Source: Styela clava | Taxonomy: Eukaryota; Chordata; Ascidiacea; Stolidobranchia; Styelidae | Length of the DNA: 64,000 bases | Reading direction: 5' to 3' | NCBI RefSeq assembly: GCF_964204865.1 | Contig: NC_135255.1 | Span: 22,659,135-22,723,134 of the forward strand | In this document: positions 12,678-25,600 of the stretch, piece by piece | How the letters are laid out: every line of letters begins with the position of its first letter | Position numbering within the stretch: the stretch's first letter is position 1 | The notes under the pieces: model-generated | Database searches by the model: none | What the model was told of the DNA's origin: nothing | What the model saw: the letters and a program-made list of their open reading frames with translations, nothing else | Position numbers and translations under genes: made by a program

Positions 12678-12788
12678 GGACCTCCAGAAGTATGCGCACC
12701 AAGATGGCGCACAACCTGAATATGGTGTGTGTGTACCTTTCAGGATTCAGGTTGTACGATATCTTGGTGCGCATACTTCTGGAGCACC
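12678..12788. mobile_element. hAT-type MITE, short form (family C)
   Basis: A 111-bp element flanked by the exact 8-bp duplication AATCATTT (12670-12677 and 12789-12796). The arms are almost a perfect hairpin: GACCTCCAGAAGTATGCGC on the left and its inverted counterpart on the right, with CCAAGATGGCGCACAACCT in the left arm. Similar short forms lie at 36135-36234 and 41627-41724. Confidence 0.85.
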
Positions 12789-13219
12789 AATCATTTTTTA
12801 TCAATGCGTAAACTGGCACTAGAACGCCAGTTCTAAACCAATGGGCCATGATTTACAGATTAGTCACATTCTCAGAAGGGGCATAAACCATTTAAAAATT
12901 GCAAAGAGTTATTTTTTTTTTTTAGTTTTATCCTGGTATGGAAAGTTAAGGGGTTACAGTGTTTTTGTGCAAAAAGAATGGGCAACGACAAAAAAAAATT
13001 TGAGAACTGCACTTGAATGTCTGAAAAACACTGGCTTGAGTGGTCTGGGTGTTTGACCGAACCGTAAACGGGCATGCTTAAATATACAAAGTTCAAATAT
13101 CATACCCAACTGTTTGTTCAAAAATTTTGATTTGCCATGTTATACCGTAACGCTAGCGGGTTCGGGCGGAGGCCGGAAAACGGATGTTTTCAATAGTCTT
13201 GACTCTTGATGGTCTAAAC

Positions 13220-13534
13220 CAGGGGTGCACAACTCAAATGAGAATACGTGCCAAATTTTTTAAAATATTCTTGTCGCGTGCCATGCACAATCGTTGGTAT
13301 TGTAAATTAACTCCCGTAAAACAAAACACACATCAAACAAATTTCAATAATAATTCATAAAAACGAATATCTATTTATCGAAACAATTTAATGTCCTGAA
13401 AAATTGCTGATTTTGATAGAAACGTGATATTTTGATGTATATCATAATTTTTTTCCCCACAAACCGTTCGCGTGCCACGTTTGAGCGTATGGCATGCCAA
13501 ATTCGGCACGCGTGTCCCGTGTTGTGCACCCCTG
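13220..13534. mobile_element. hAT MITE, CAGGGGTGCACAAC ends
   Basis: A 315-bp element with inverted ends CAGGGGTGCACAAC / GTTGTGCACCCCTG. It is flanked by the exact 8-bp duplication GTCTAAAC (13212-13219 and 13535-13542). Subterminal CGTGCCA and TGGCACG-like words are typical of this class of hAT MITE. No coding capacity. Confidence 0.88.
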
Positions 13535-14190
13535 GTCTAAACAACGTTTCAAGCTACGAAAAGAAGATGGGTTTGATATAGAAATTTTTTTTAATCTTAG
13601 AATAGGGAGGTTCAGGCTCGTACCACCTCCCCTCATGTGTACACCCATGGATTAAATACGAGTTAATTTTACGTTTTTTTTCAATATTCATATTTATTGG
13701 AAGATTTTAAATATAGTACAGATGTGGACTGCCTTTGAGCTAATAAATTACACTTAATTGCCGCATGTAAAAATAAGCTTGGTATATAATGCCAGAGACT
13801 AATTTAAAACATATCAAAAGCTCGTTGCTTCTGATAAAAGATAAGACATACATCGTTGAGGCACGTCTGCCCAAATTTTTAGAGTAAAATAGAACATCAA
13901 ATTCAGCGAGGGAGGCGCGTTTAGAAATTTCTTATTGCCAAGTTAGAGCGTAACAGTTAGTGGCTCCGGTGGTTGTTGAGGGTCTAAAACGCGTTTTTGG
14001 CTACGAAAAATTGCAATGTTTGGTATTTACGGGCATAGTCGTGCGTTAATGTTACCTCGAATTATTAGCTAACCTAACTTTGTTTTCAACAAATTTTTCC
14101 TGACGAAGAAGTTTTAAAATCTTAGTTTTTACTGGTTCAGAAGTCGTGTGACATAAAAATCAAAATAAAGCCACTCTAGGCAGTATAAAC

Positions 14191-14399
14191 GGTACTCCCG
14201 TAGTATGTGTACCAGGTTACGCCATAATTTTATTCCGATTTTCCTTATTTTAGTTCTATTACGAGTTTGGGAACTGTCTGTGTTAGGCAAGTGAATATAC
14301 CCCCTTGCCCATAAACTTCCGTTCCTTTACACAACTTGAAGTAAAGTAGGCGAACAAAATAAGTTACCTCCATATTGGTACACATCCTTCTGGAGCGCC
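14191..14399. mobile_element. hAT-type MITE, medium form (family B)
   Basis: A 209-bp element. It starts GGTACTCCCGTAGTATGTG and ends CACATCCTTCTGGAGCGCC. The internal blocks CGAGTTNGGGAACTGTCTG and CCTTTACACAACTTGAAG are shared with the copies at 17724, 30774, 36698 and 52718. The target duplication is not clean here (GTATAAAC against GTACTTTG). Confidence 0.75.
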
Positions 14400-15200
14400 G
14401 TACTTTGAACTATGCAAAAAAAAAATGGTACACACGCAAGGCGAATAACTTTTTCTCACGACCCGATCATAACGCCACGCTTTTAGCACGCACGGTCGCC
14501 GTGCAAATCAAACATCTCAAAATTCTAAACGTTACTATTTTGCCGGAATTCATAAATGGCCGAATTGTTTGGTATGACGTATGAGTCAGCAACTGCATCC
14601 GCTTTTGTTGTGTATAATGGTGGAAGTCCACGATCGTCATATTCATAAAAAGAGTGCTATTCTGTTATTACCTCTATAAAAAAAAAAACATTCATACTAG
14701 GATAGGATATGGCCACATACAGGGTTCTCATAATAAATGAAACCAATTAATTCGATTACCAATTTTATGGGGTTCGTTTATATTTAGACACCCTGTATTT
14801 TAAATTGTCCTAAATTGTGGTAAATAGATCAATTTGGCGCCCATGAGAAGTTTACAAAACGTTGCTTTAACAGCTACAATCATAAATAGCAAATAGTTCT
14901 TGTGCAGTGGTGTAGCCAGGGCCAATTTTCCGTAGCTTGAAATGCTTTTTAGACTCCTAAGACTAGTATAAACACGCCTATTCCAGCGTTCGGTCGGACC
15001 CGCTAGCACTTTCGATCTAACTTGGCAAATAAAATAATTTCAGAACCCCCCCCCCCCTTTGAACATTTCTGGCAACGCCCCTGTTCGTGTGTCTACAGCA
15101 AATGGTCACTTGTTCTACTCATTTTCAGCTTCTGGGATATTTTTAAAAACTTTGTCAAAATTCACCCCTGAGGCCCAGTTCAACTCAAATTATGACAATG

Positions 15201-15438
15201 GGTACTCCCGTAGTATTTGAATCAATATGGCGGACACCAGAACATAGTATGTGTACTAGGTTAGGGTTAGGCCATAATTCCAGGTACAAATACTATACGG
15301 GAATCACTTGGCTAGTTCCAGAACACGTAATAGAACTAAAATAAGGAAAATTGGAATAAAATTATGGCCCAACCCTAACCTGGTACACATACTACATTCC
15401 GGTGTCCACCATCTTGGTTCACATACTTCGGGAGTACC
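15201..15438. mobile_element. hAT-type MITE, long form (family A)
   Basis: A 238-bp palindromic element flanked by the exact 8-bp duplication TGACAATG (15193-15200 and 15439-15446). The ends are GGTACTCCCGTAG and CTTCGGGAGTACC. The right arm keeps the inverted CCACCATCTTGG block; the left arm has the mutated form AATATGGCGGACACC. Confidence 0.87.
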
Positions 15439-16104
15439 TGACAATGTGTGCGTTTATAGACAACACGTATCTGATACTTTACGTGTTACATAAGCATCGT
15501 CGCTTACAAGCATAAAACAAGGCCTAAATGTGAGAGATGCCCCGAGGCAACTATGTTGATGTGGAGAGACAAGTTCGTCCGGTATTACACGTTCGATTGT
15601 TCGATTTAAATTTTTAACCATCTAATAACGATGATATAGAAAAGGGAAGGCGATAGACAGGCTGCACTGATTTACAGCAGCGTAGTATATCATAGGCAGG
15701 TGTGATCGAAACGAATTAAATATTCTAAGACATTCGGAATTCGATAGAGTAGATTCTAGATTTTGGTAGTAGTTTAGAATATTAGCGTTTGGGCACATGT
15801 CTGACAACTAGACTAAAATAGGATTTGTAATAAATCCGTGTATTGTCATCAATATAGAATGATTTGACTTTATTTTTGTATTGCGTTGGTAAAGTGTATA
15901 TATGTTGTTTATTATATTCGAAGCGGTTAAATTAATCGTTGTATCTATTACAAGCATTCTGATGACGTAAGCCTTTTTCTGTTGAGTGGTTTTCAACCTC
16001 AAATAGGTTGGATCCTTGTTTTTAGCGAAACGCCGTTGATAATTACCCAAAATATTGCTTTGCGCCTCGCTTGTTGATTAGTCCCGCTCCTTTTTCTGGC
16101 AAGA

Positions 16105-16540
16105 CGAAAACGAGAATATCGGTTGGAAACCGAAGACTTATCGATCGATAGTTAGGGGATCCCCCAAAACAGAAACTGCAGTTTCGATTCATCCGCTCTT
16201 GTAACTTGCGCACTGCGCATCGCACACACACACTCGGCGGGTTTCAAAATTCTCTCGCTTTACAAAAATCTAGATCACTATATCAATAATTGATTGATAA
16301 CTCGCTAATTATACGACATAATTCGCCCAAAATCAATAGGCTACTGGTCCGAGATAAGATGAATGCACATGCAAAATCTGGAGCAGATTCAATCTCGCTT
16401 TCGTGAGATATCGCGTGCATCTAACAGACACACAGACAGACATACATACAGACAGACATACATACAGACAGACATACATACAGACATACATACAGACAAA
16501 TACCTATCAATATACTTACCGATCTTAAGATCGATAAGTA
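16105..16540 (-). mobile_element. Helentron-like non-autonomous element (HINE/DINE type)
   Basis: In minus orientation the element begins with a palindrome centred on GATCTTAAGATC. A tetranucleotide microsatellite follows (GTCT mixed with GTAT), then a conserved core (GCACGCGATATCTCACGAAA and onward), and it ends near CCGATATTCTCG. The 11-bp word ACTTATCGATC near the start has an inverted partner GATCGATAAGT near the end. Subterminal inverted repeats plus a GTCY/GTAY microsatellite are the hallmarks described for DINE-1/HINE elements, so I infer Helentron ancestry. A nearly identical copy lies at 49106-49487. Confidence 0.6.
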
Positions 16541-16789
16541 ACAAAATGCGCTCTTCGATAATTACATTTACCAACATACATTTGTTTCGTTCGTCGTTTC
16601 GATAATCGCCATTTATTAAATCCCATTTAACAAGGCCTAAATATCTATGTCAGGTAACAAAAATTGTAAATTTCTTTAAAAAATATATTACATGTTAACA
16701 CATTTTGAACAGCGACGGCTACGTCAAACGCAATATCTCTATGTAGACTCAAAACATGATTGCGCGAAGTATACATGGGCCCATGTTCA

Positions 16790-16985
16790 CAACCCACCGC
16801 TGCAATTCGTGTCAATCATCGTTAGTTCAGTAGTTATTAACAGGTAAGACGAATTGTGGTAGCGTTTTTAATGTTTCCCGATTCTAATCATCTCTTTTGG
16901 CACTGGGTCCTTCGCGTAACGCTTCGTTCGGATTACCTGATACCCGCAATATTATTTTAAAGGGGAACGACGTTTAGTAAACTCA
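16790..16985 (+). repeat. dispersed repeat, uninterrupted copy
   Basis: Matches 36580-37010 over most of its length: shared words include TCAATCATNGTTAGTTCA, GTGTTTCCCGATT, CGTTCGGATTACCT and CGTTTAGTAAACT. In the 36.6-kb copy a MITE interrupts the CTCTTTTGGCACTGG stretch, which is intact here. This copy therefore serves as the empty-site reference. Its identity is unknown to me. Confidence 0.6.
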
Positions 16986-17723
16986 ATTTAATACATCCAA
17001 GAAAAAGTTAATTTCTGAATTTGGAATGGCCGGTATCTCTCCCCGAGAAAGCTTTACCAAGTTATCATACGATATGTGTGAAGATGGGGGTTTAGTTCGG
17101 ACCCGTATTCTTTACCATGCGGCATATGTTGACATTGTCAATTATGTTTTAAACGATTGGTCGCATGCTAATCCTTCAAAAATAATAAATTTATTAAAAA
17201 AGATGGAATTTAATGCGCCAACATAATTGAGTATTTCAAACAAAGGGAATTACATTAGCTTGATAATATTCCTTTGTGCTAATAATGGATTACTCTTTGA
17301 GCCATCGGAGCAAGGTATTTATTTATGGCCAGCAAGATAAACAGGATTAAAATGATTATATCAATCTATATCAAAAGACTATTTTTCGGATAAAATGTAT
17401 TCGCCACATTTGTGGAAGCGACAAAATTTAATTTGTAAAGGTTTGAAATTAGAAAAATTCCCCAACGCCAAGCCTAGAGAAATTGTTCTGGACAAAATAT
17501 GTTGAAGCCTGGAGAGATGGTGGCTCATTGTGTTCCACGTTTTAACTTAATTGCGTAGGCGTCGTATGATATACTACACAGATTGGAATCCCGTGCCGAT
17601 CTACATTGAGTTCTGGGTGATTTAAAAAAATGTAAAACTTTATGCTTGAGGTTTGCAACCTTTTTGGTGAAGCGTAACCTCAATGAAACGTTCCAGAATC
17701 TCGGGGAACTGTGAAATTGATTA

Positions 17724-17935
17724 GGTACTCCCGTAATATGTGTACGAGGTTAGGGCAGGCCATAATTTTATTCCGATGTTCCCTATTTTGGTTCTGTTAC
17801 GAGTTCGGGGACTGTCTGAGTTAGCCAAGTGAATATCCCCCTGTCCATAGGTTTTAGTTCCTTTACACAACTTAATGTAAAACAGGCGAACTAAATTAGT
17901 TACCGCCATATTGGTACACATACTTCAGGAGCGAC
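17724..17935. mobile_element. hAT-type MITE, medium form (family B)
   Basis: A 212-bp element flanked by the exact 8-bp duplication ATTGATTA (17716-17723 and 17936-17943). It starts GGTACTCCCGTAATATGTG and ends ACACATACTTCAGGAGCGAC. This duplication links the medium form to the same hAT-type insertion mechanism as the long form. Confidence 0.87.
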
Positions 17936-17943
17936 ATTGATTA

Positions 17944-19679
17944 TACATATATATGGTTATATTTGTTTTCATAAAATATGTCACGAAACACTTGTGAAAC
18001 AAACTAATTATAGAATTATATCACCGAGTAGTTGAGTATATTTATTCAATATATGCATATATTGATATTTAGACTCTCGGATTTGAATGTAAACTTGCGC
18101 AACTAAACTGACTGGGTTTCGCGGAATCCCTCCGGACAGACGTTAGGCCAGAGTAGGAGTATGAAGGGCGATTCATAGCAATTCTATTAAATTCGGGGTT
18201 CATGACAAGGAACCATATTGCCACAGTAAGACTAAAGTAGCTTATGTCACCTTTTTTTTCATAAATATATTTATTTTTATTTTCTGTAATTATGACCCAG
18301 GGGTCATATTTTGCTTCGGGTTTAAAAGATGTACCTGTTTTAGTTTTAAGTAGCACATTATGTCCATTTTTAGGTTTGGTCGTTAGAGCCATACTCTTAC
18401 AAAAATACAATTTTTTCAAAACCTTAGGATACGTTAAGTGGGTGTTTAGATTTATTTTTTGTCAATTTCGTATGTTATTTTTACTGGATGGAAAAAATAA
18501 ACTTGATTATGATTACTGCGGCGATATACTCGCACATACGCAGACTACCTTTTCGCCCAAAGTAGCCTATTCACATTTTTCATAAATGGAATTAATTTTT
18601 TATCTTTCGTTATTATGGACCAGGGGTCATCTCATGGTCGGGGTTTTAAACCTGTACATGTTCTAGTCTTTATAATTTTCAAGGTATTAACCTAATGTCC
18701 GTTTTAATGCGGCGAAATGCCGAGTAAGATGACATGGGAACATTTGCTCGTAAAGATACTTGGCATTCCAAAACAAAAGGTAGTTGTTGTCATATAAATT
18801 TTTTTGCATCGAAGGTATAAAACACCCCATAAAACGGCGTTATAAAAAAGGTAATCGATCTCGGAAACGGCGTAATAAACTTATTTTAAAGTGTTTAATA
18901 GTCGGGCGATGTTCCTAGCAATTATGATCAAATGACATTCGCGGAATATTCTTATGCCCTCGGGCAACGCAATTTGATCTTTGTTAGTCACTATCGACGT
19001 AAGCTTTGAAAATACGAGATTCATTGTAGATTACGTGCAACGAATATAGGCGTTTAGGTTGTAAATCCGGAAATACAGCAGAAATTTCTTTCGGGTATGT
19101 ATTTACGTTATTTCTATGTGCTATGTGCAAACAAAACTCTTATAGGTAGCGGGTTTGGACTTGGTTCTAATAAAGAAAAGTTTTTTCATTCACGTATCGC
19201 CTTTATACCGTTAATCGTGGAATATTGAAACTAAATGCGGATGAAAAAAATTAAAATATTTTTTCAAATAAATTTATCGTCTGTTTCTTGTAATTCGCAG
19301 ATATCTTGCTTTTGAAGGCAGCTTTTGCTCATACGTATATATTATCCTGTCGAATACTACAATTTTTTGAAATATATACCTATAGTGTAGCTATCCTAAA
19401 ATTATACCCACTGTCAATTTGGCAGACCAGTAGCTTTATCTACATTTAAATTGCGACTGGGACCACGTATCTACTCTACAACCAACGTTTTACACCTATC
19501 CTTTACCTGCTGTCTATATGGTAGGCAAATAGCCCTCTGGGAATGGGGCGATCTCAATGGGAATTGAGACTATATATGCATTCCCACACCAAACTACTAT
19601 TAGTTAAATTATGCAGTTACAACTTATTCATTCTTTATTCTACCAGATTGTTACTTGTTAGCCAAATCTAATGTTAGAA
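17944..19679. other. 5' flank of the KLHL9/13-like gene, no gene seen
   Basis: AT-rich sequence. It contains a diverged local duplication (about 18290-18360 and 18605-18680, sharing ACCAGGGGTCAT and GTACNTGTT) and one block (19430-19600) related to the tandem repeat at 5860-6165. No promoter element could be singled out. Confidence 0.4.
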
Positions 19680-22600
19680 ATGTCCGACAAACTAATGTTG
19701 AAGTCGTCAACTGACTCGGCGTCAGTCTCAAGTTTCAGGACTTCGTCTGACAGGTAAGATAATCTGCATATACCGGTTAACAAATAAAATTATTATTTGC
19801 AAGAAAACTAATGTCAATCGCGATTACAAGATGTCAGTATCCGAAAATTTAGGTATTCTTGAATTCCATCTTGTAATTTTAATTTGAAATTCTTCGAATG
19901 CTACTATTTTACTCCAAAATCAAGTGTTACTCAAGTTAAAATTAACACAAAAAGTCATTACAAACAAAAGAAGAAACAGAAAAAGTAATAATTGTTAACT
20001 AAACCAATCTCTATATCAGTATCAGTAGTTTATTTTTACACATGCCGAAAATACACATTATACGAATAGGATTAAGTAAAAAAAGAAATAAATGCATTTT
20101 AGTGTGAAGGAAGACGCGATAAACCAGTAATGGTTATCGAGCAGCGTCACCTACTAGGGGATTTCTCGAAAATATCAACTTCGAAGTCCGTTAGAACTAA
20201 ATTACACGGGCTACCCTTACAAAGTAGGCGGTTACGTAATTAAAGTGGAGTGGCGCAGTCGTGCAGCCATCCCTGTTAACCAATCATTGCATTAAGTGCC
20301 ACAAGCGATCCGAAATTACCTTCCGCGTACATTACAATTATTACATCGCGAAAATCGTCAATATATTTTGACATCGTTTTAAATTGAACTTAGTAACTAC
20401 AGAAGTCATTTGGAATAACTCGTGAATTCACATTTCATTTCGGCTTTTCGCTCGCTTCAATAACAAATACATAAGTCATTGCTGGAATAGTCAATTAATA
20501 TCAACTACAATTGTGTTCCACCGGGCTTATATAACCAAATAATACCGACTGGAAGCGCTTTATACCAAGTTGACAAATTCAGTCTCCAAAAACAGAAGTA
20601 TACACATCTCCAGCGAATATCTTCGGTATTGATTCCCATACCCGAATTGGACGATAACCCTTGTATTTAGTCTTGTATGCTTTCCACTCGTCGACGACAA
20701 AATCCTGGCGCTTTAAAAGCAATTATAAATACTGAAAATATAATGTAAACTAAAACATAACTTACCGGCATAGTCGCCAATCGGAATCGAGTTGTTTTCA
20801 AAATGGGAGTTGTTGAATTGCGCCCAGATTTTATTTGCGGTTGATACACATGTCACATCTTTGCATATGATACCATAATACATCAATTTATCTGTTCTAA
20901 ATAGCTTCGGGACACTCTAACTATCCTCTGAAATTCGCAAAACCATTCTTCCGAATTCCAACATCCTAAAAGCACGTGGAGTATTTTCCGTGCTACAAGC
21001 ATTACCTATGACGTCATAGAATAGAGAGAGGGGTCTGCTGCTTTTGCAAACGCATGCGTGCGGCAGCGCTCTTCTCTGCTCAAGTGTACAAGTGTTGCTA
21101 AGCATAAACCGAGTTTGTTCTGGCCTATCTGTCGTTATGTAAGTCAATATAAACATAGATAAAAATAATTTGAGCGCAGGGAGTTCAGGGATGCTATCAA
21201 AGCCTTCTTAAACACTACGGTATCGGTAGGTACCGTAACTTAGTACTGTAGTAACTGCTGTCTAATTATTTTATGAATATTTGAATTGATCTTTATCATC
21301 TCCGAGTACGGTACGGTGTACCCGCGCGGCACGGTGTACCCCGTAGGGGTAAATAGAAAAATTTCTTTAATCACCGAGGTATACTCAGATACTGAAAACA
21401 CCGATATACAAATATAGCTGGCAAGTTTTTACAAATCTTGAAGAGTTGGAGGGTAGATTTGGTATGGGTAGGGTTTCCATGTTCCATCCTGTATTTCTGT
21501 GTTTGGCGATGGCCGGAATGAACAGGCGCCGTCACAACACAGGATCTTTTTAAGGATATTGGCCTCTATATCTTGTTATTGCCCTGCTGTCATACAGTCA
21601 TAGGTTTTCTTTCAGTTCTGCAGTTAGGCTTGGCTTGAATATGGTTAAGACAGTGAGATAAGTTGGAAAGTGTGTGGCAATATCCTAAATTATTTAGCGA
21701 TGTACGACTCCACTCTCTATGTCCACGAATTGGAACGCATAGAACCCAACTCACTATAGTCTGATAATTGAGCTTCTCTGGTAATTCAACAAGCGTTCAT
21801 GGTCTGATTTGAGATGCCTGCCAACAATCTGACAAGGCATTTAGAATGATAAATTGGTTGCTTATTGATACATCCACACCCGACCGAGACAGGTTTCTGA
21901 TTGCGAGGACATAGGCTCCCACAAAATTAAGCCATATTTACTTTCCTCTCTTTGGGGCATATATACACAAATTAGCTTGTCACATTCATACCCAACCTGA
22001 GCAGGATACTAATCAAGATGACCCCCAAAAAATTAACCCATAATATTGACTTTATTTTCCCTGGGATACAGATATACTCGTAACCCTACTCTAATTGAAC
22101 TGTTATTTTGCACATTCATCACAAATACAAATATAGTCATACCTAACTTAAGCGAGATTCCATGCTCAACAAACTTGAGCATAATACTCGCTAGAAAAGA
22201 GAAAATTTGTCAAACAGCTATATATTTTTACAAATAATAACTTTACAAAGTTATTTAAAGGCGTATGTTATAGAAATATAACATTTATAGAAATAAATTA
22301 AAATATATAGAAACCAAATAGAACCTAAAACAACCTGAAATCTAAAAAAAAAGTATTGGAAAAGCATGCATGAGTAAGCATGCAATTTATTCATGATCTA
22401 ATCTGACCTTCAAATTTTCTGCTTTTCTAGTGACCACCCTATTGTTCTTATATATTCTTTTCTTTCCATGAGAAATATACACACAATCTAATTTTAATAA
22501 TATTCGTTTTACAGTTTCTGTCAGTCTACCATCAAGAATGGCTACCCTGAGACAGTGTTTTCATCAAACACTTACAACAACACCCTCTTACTAGGGTTCA

Positions 22601-25600
22601 ATGACCTCCGATCAAACAATTTGCTTTGTGATGTCACACTTATTGCTGGTAGCAACCGCTTCCCTGTCCATCGTGCTCTACTCGCATCATGCAGTCCGTA
22701 CTTCAAGGAAATGTTCACAAAAGACACTCAGAATGGTAAAACTGAAATTTCTCGGCTTTTTAATAGAAGTTTTTTTAGGTTTAAGTTAAGTGATTGACGT
22801 CGCACCATTCCTGTACATTATAATAAATCTTACTTGAGGTTTTGTTTTCTCTTCAGATTCCATAGTCAGTCAAATTCCTTTTCAAACTGAGGAACTTGAA
22901 ATTGTAATCAATTTTATTTTTAGCTGAAATTTGTCGCAACGATGGGGCAAAGTACACTTGGTTTTCTGAGTCGATTGAACTCAGAGGCATAAGTAGCGAT
23001 GGACTGAAGCATATTGTTGAATTCATGTACACTGGTCGGCTTCCAATAACAATGCAGACAGTGCAGAACATCCTGGCTGTAGGAAGACATATGCAGGTAT
23101 GTATATCCTCGAAGAACTTTTTTACTGAGAATTTGGTTGTGAGTTGGTGTCTGAGTCAAATTATTTAGGTTTGACTTTGCTCCCAAAGACTGATTTTTCA
23201 CAGTTTTGTTCAGAGCTCAAATAGGAGCCTCAAGTTTTTGGGCAAAATAGACTGAATAAACTTGTAAAATAGGGGGTAGTTACATAATGCCTATTGAACC
23301 TCTAGTCCTTTCTCCTGGTCCTTCCTACTTCGGATTCGTAGCTGTCAGTTAACAGCTTGCCACAGTGATGCTTGAACAATATAGTATTGAAAAATTAACA
23401 AGAATATTTGTCAAGCAACTATACCCACTAATAGCAAGCAAGTTCGTGAAAGAGATTATGCTAATATTATTGAAAGTAACTTGAAAAAAAGCTCAAAAAA
23501 GGGAAAAGCCACCCCCACAGTTAGATAGATGCGTGTCACGGGCCTTGCTAATAGATCAAATGAAAACCTTTTTGATGGATCCTTATTTCAACTAACAGAT
23601 CCAGGTTGTTCTCGACTTCTGCATGGAGTTTCTGATCTCAGCCATAGATGTGAACACCTGTGTTGATATCATCCATATTGCTGAAGTCTTTACAATGGGT
23701 TTGCTCGAAGAGAAGGCTTACAAGTTCATGCTGGAAAGGTTTGTATTGGCTTTACTTGCAATTAAGGGGACATTTAGAATCTTATATTTTGAGAATTTTA
23801 AGTTGATCTATTTAGCAGTGTAATCATCATTGGTACTTCAGCTCCTGGCCTTGTTATAATAAGTCCCAAATAAGTAGGGTAAATTGATAAATAGGGTGTC
23901 CATAAATTTTTTTAAATTGTAAAGGAAATTTATCGATACCACATATTGTATTGGCCCTCACAGAAGTATTAAATGAAGTAAAAATAGTTGGACAATCACT
24001 GATTAAAAAACAACAAACCTGGTTAAGATGTATTGAGAACTAACTTCATAACAAAATTAAAATTGTGAAGGGACTTTATGGACACCCTGTATAAGTATTT
24101 TTAGGGGGTATTTTTGTTATTTACAAGCAACAGCTGATGTGATTAAAACTACTATTTTGGATAGACCATAATTTATACATCCCGGGTGAGGTGGTGGGCA
24201 TGGGATTTGGTCAGAGTCAGATTTTTATTTGTTTTAACCGTTTCATTCACTTTCCAGGTTCCCAGATTTCATCAAATCGAACCAACTACAGAAATTGACT
24301 TTTGAAAACATGAATTTTCTTCTTGAAAACAACGACCTGAAAGTCATGTCTGAACTCGATGTTTTTGCTGCCACTTTGAAATGGATCATGTACGACCCAT
24401 CCAGGTAGGATAGGATTTTTTTCATTTTTGGTTTGACGACTGTCGCAGGTTTAAATTTTGTGAAGGATAATTATGTATAGAAAGATTGCTGGACTCTTTA
24501 CTCTATCTTAGGGTTGTACAAAATAAAGTTATCATCACTGAAGTTTTGAGTATTTTTGGAAATCTGTCATGTAAAATAGAGAATATTTTTTGTTTTTAGC
24601 TTATTAATGACTGATGAACGCTTTTGAAGATGATTGCTTTTAAGAATAATTTATTTCAGGTGATAATGCATAGGGGTGTGTAATATCGTAACCTATACCT
24701 GGGATGTTTGAAATGAAACTAATTTTAAAATGCGAAAAAGTTGTTTCCATTCTAACAGAGCTCCAAGTACCCATTGGTGGGCGGGCTATGGGTTGGCATT
24801 GAGTAACCAATTTATCAAACCCTAGGTGAGGTTTAGGATAGGATAGGATTTATATATTTGTCCCGGGGGTGAAGAAATCCGTTAAAATGGCGGGTATGGG
24901 ATTAGCTCAAAGTACCCATTGGTGGGGGGGGGGGGCTATGGGTTAGCATTGAGTAACCAATTTATCAAACCCTAGGTGAGGTTTAGGATAGGATAGGATT
25001 TATATATTTGTCCCGGGGGTGAAGAAATCCGTTAAAATGGCGGGTATGGGATTAGCTCAAAGTACCCATTGGTGGGGGGGGGGGCTATGGGTTAGCATTG
25101 AGTACCCAATTTATCAAACCCTAGATGAGGTGGCGGACATCGGATTTTAAACCAAGACAATCTACCAGTATAGCTATATCAGCTACGTAAGGTAACCTTT
25201 GAAACTGTATCTTTCAGACAAGCTTTCATTCGTAAACTGATGGAGAAGATTCGCTTCCCTCTGATGCCACCTAGGGACTTGATGGTTCATGTGAATGTTG
25301 TTGACTTTATGAGGACTAAATGCAACGATCTGTTACTTGAGGTAATTTATTAATTGTTCACTCTGAAGGCCCCAGACAAGCCACTACTGTAACGTGTGTT
25401 TTTGGCATTTCGGAATCCCATCTCTACATACATCTCTACGATTTTATGTGTTATTTTTCCTTCGGTCAATTCTTAAAATAACGATCTATTACTTGTGATA
25501 ATAGCTTTATAGAGGCACTTTTGATGAGTTTTACTCACAAAAAGGCTCCAAGGGCCCCATTCAGGATCCACAGATCAGTTGAAGTGGTGCCACAATGCCA

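Noticed and set aside
16421-16505. Possible CRISPR-like regular array
   Set aside because: It is a simple tetranucleotide microsatellite in an animal genome, without repeat-spacer structure.
16389-16605. Open frames with many Cys/Tyr/Val or His/Thr repeats on both strands
   Set aside because: They translate the GTCT/GTAT microsatellite of the Helentron-like element and are not genes.
17026-17226. 66-residue open frame starting MAGISPRESFTK
   Set aside because: The composition looks protein-like, but there is no recognisable domain, no splice partner and no neighbouring evidence. A frame this short is expected by chance in this much sequence.
22538-22620. ATG at 22538 (MATLRQ...) as the KLHL start
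   Set aside because: It is out of frame with the BTB domain and stops quickly. The in-frame sequence begins at the acceptor at 22515.
23505-23604. Acceptor at 23604 for KLHL exon 4 (TCCAG|GTT)
   Set aside because: Using the AG at 23597-23598 adds Ile-Gln and restores the family alignment (LQILPVLDFC-like), and both keep the frame. The upstream site is preferred, but the other could be used as a minor variant.
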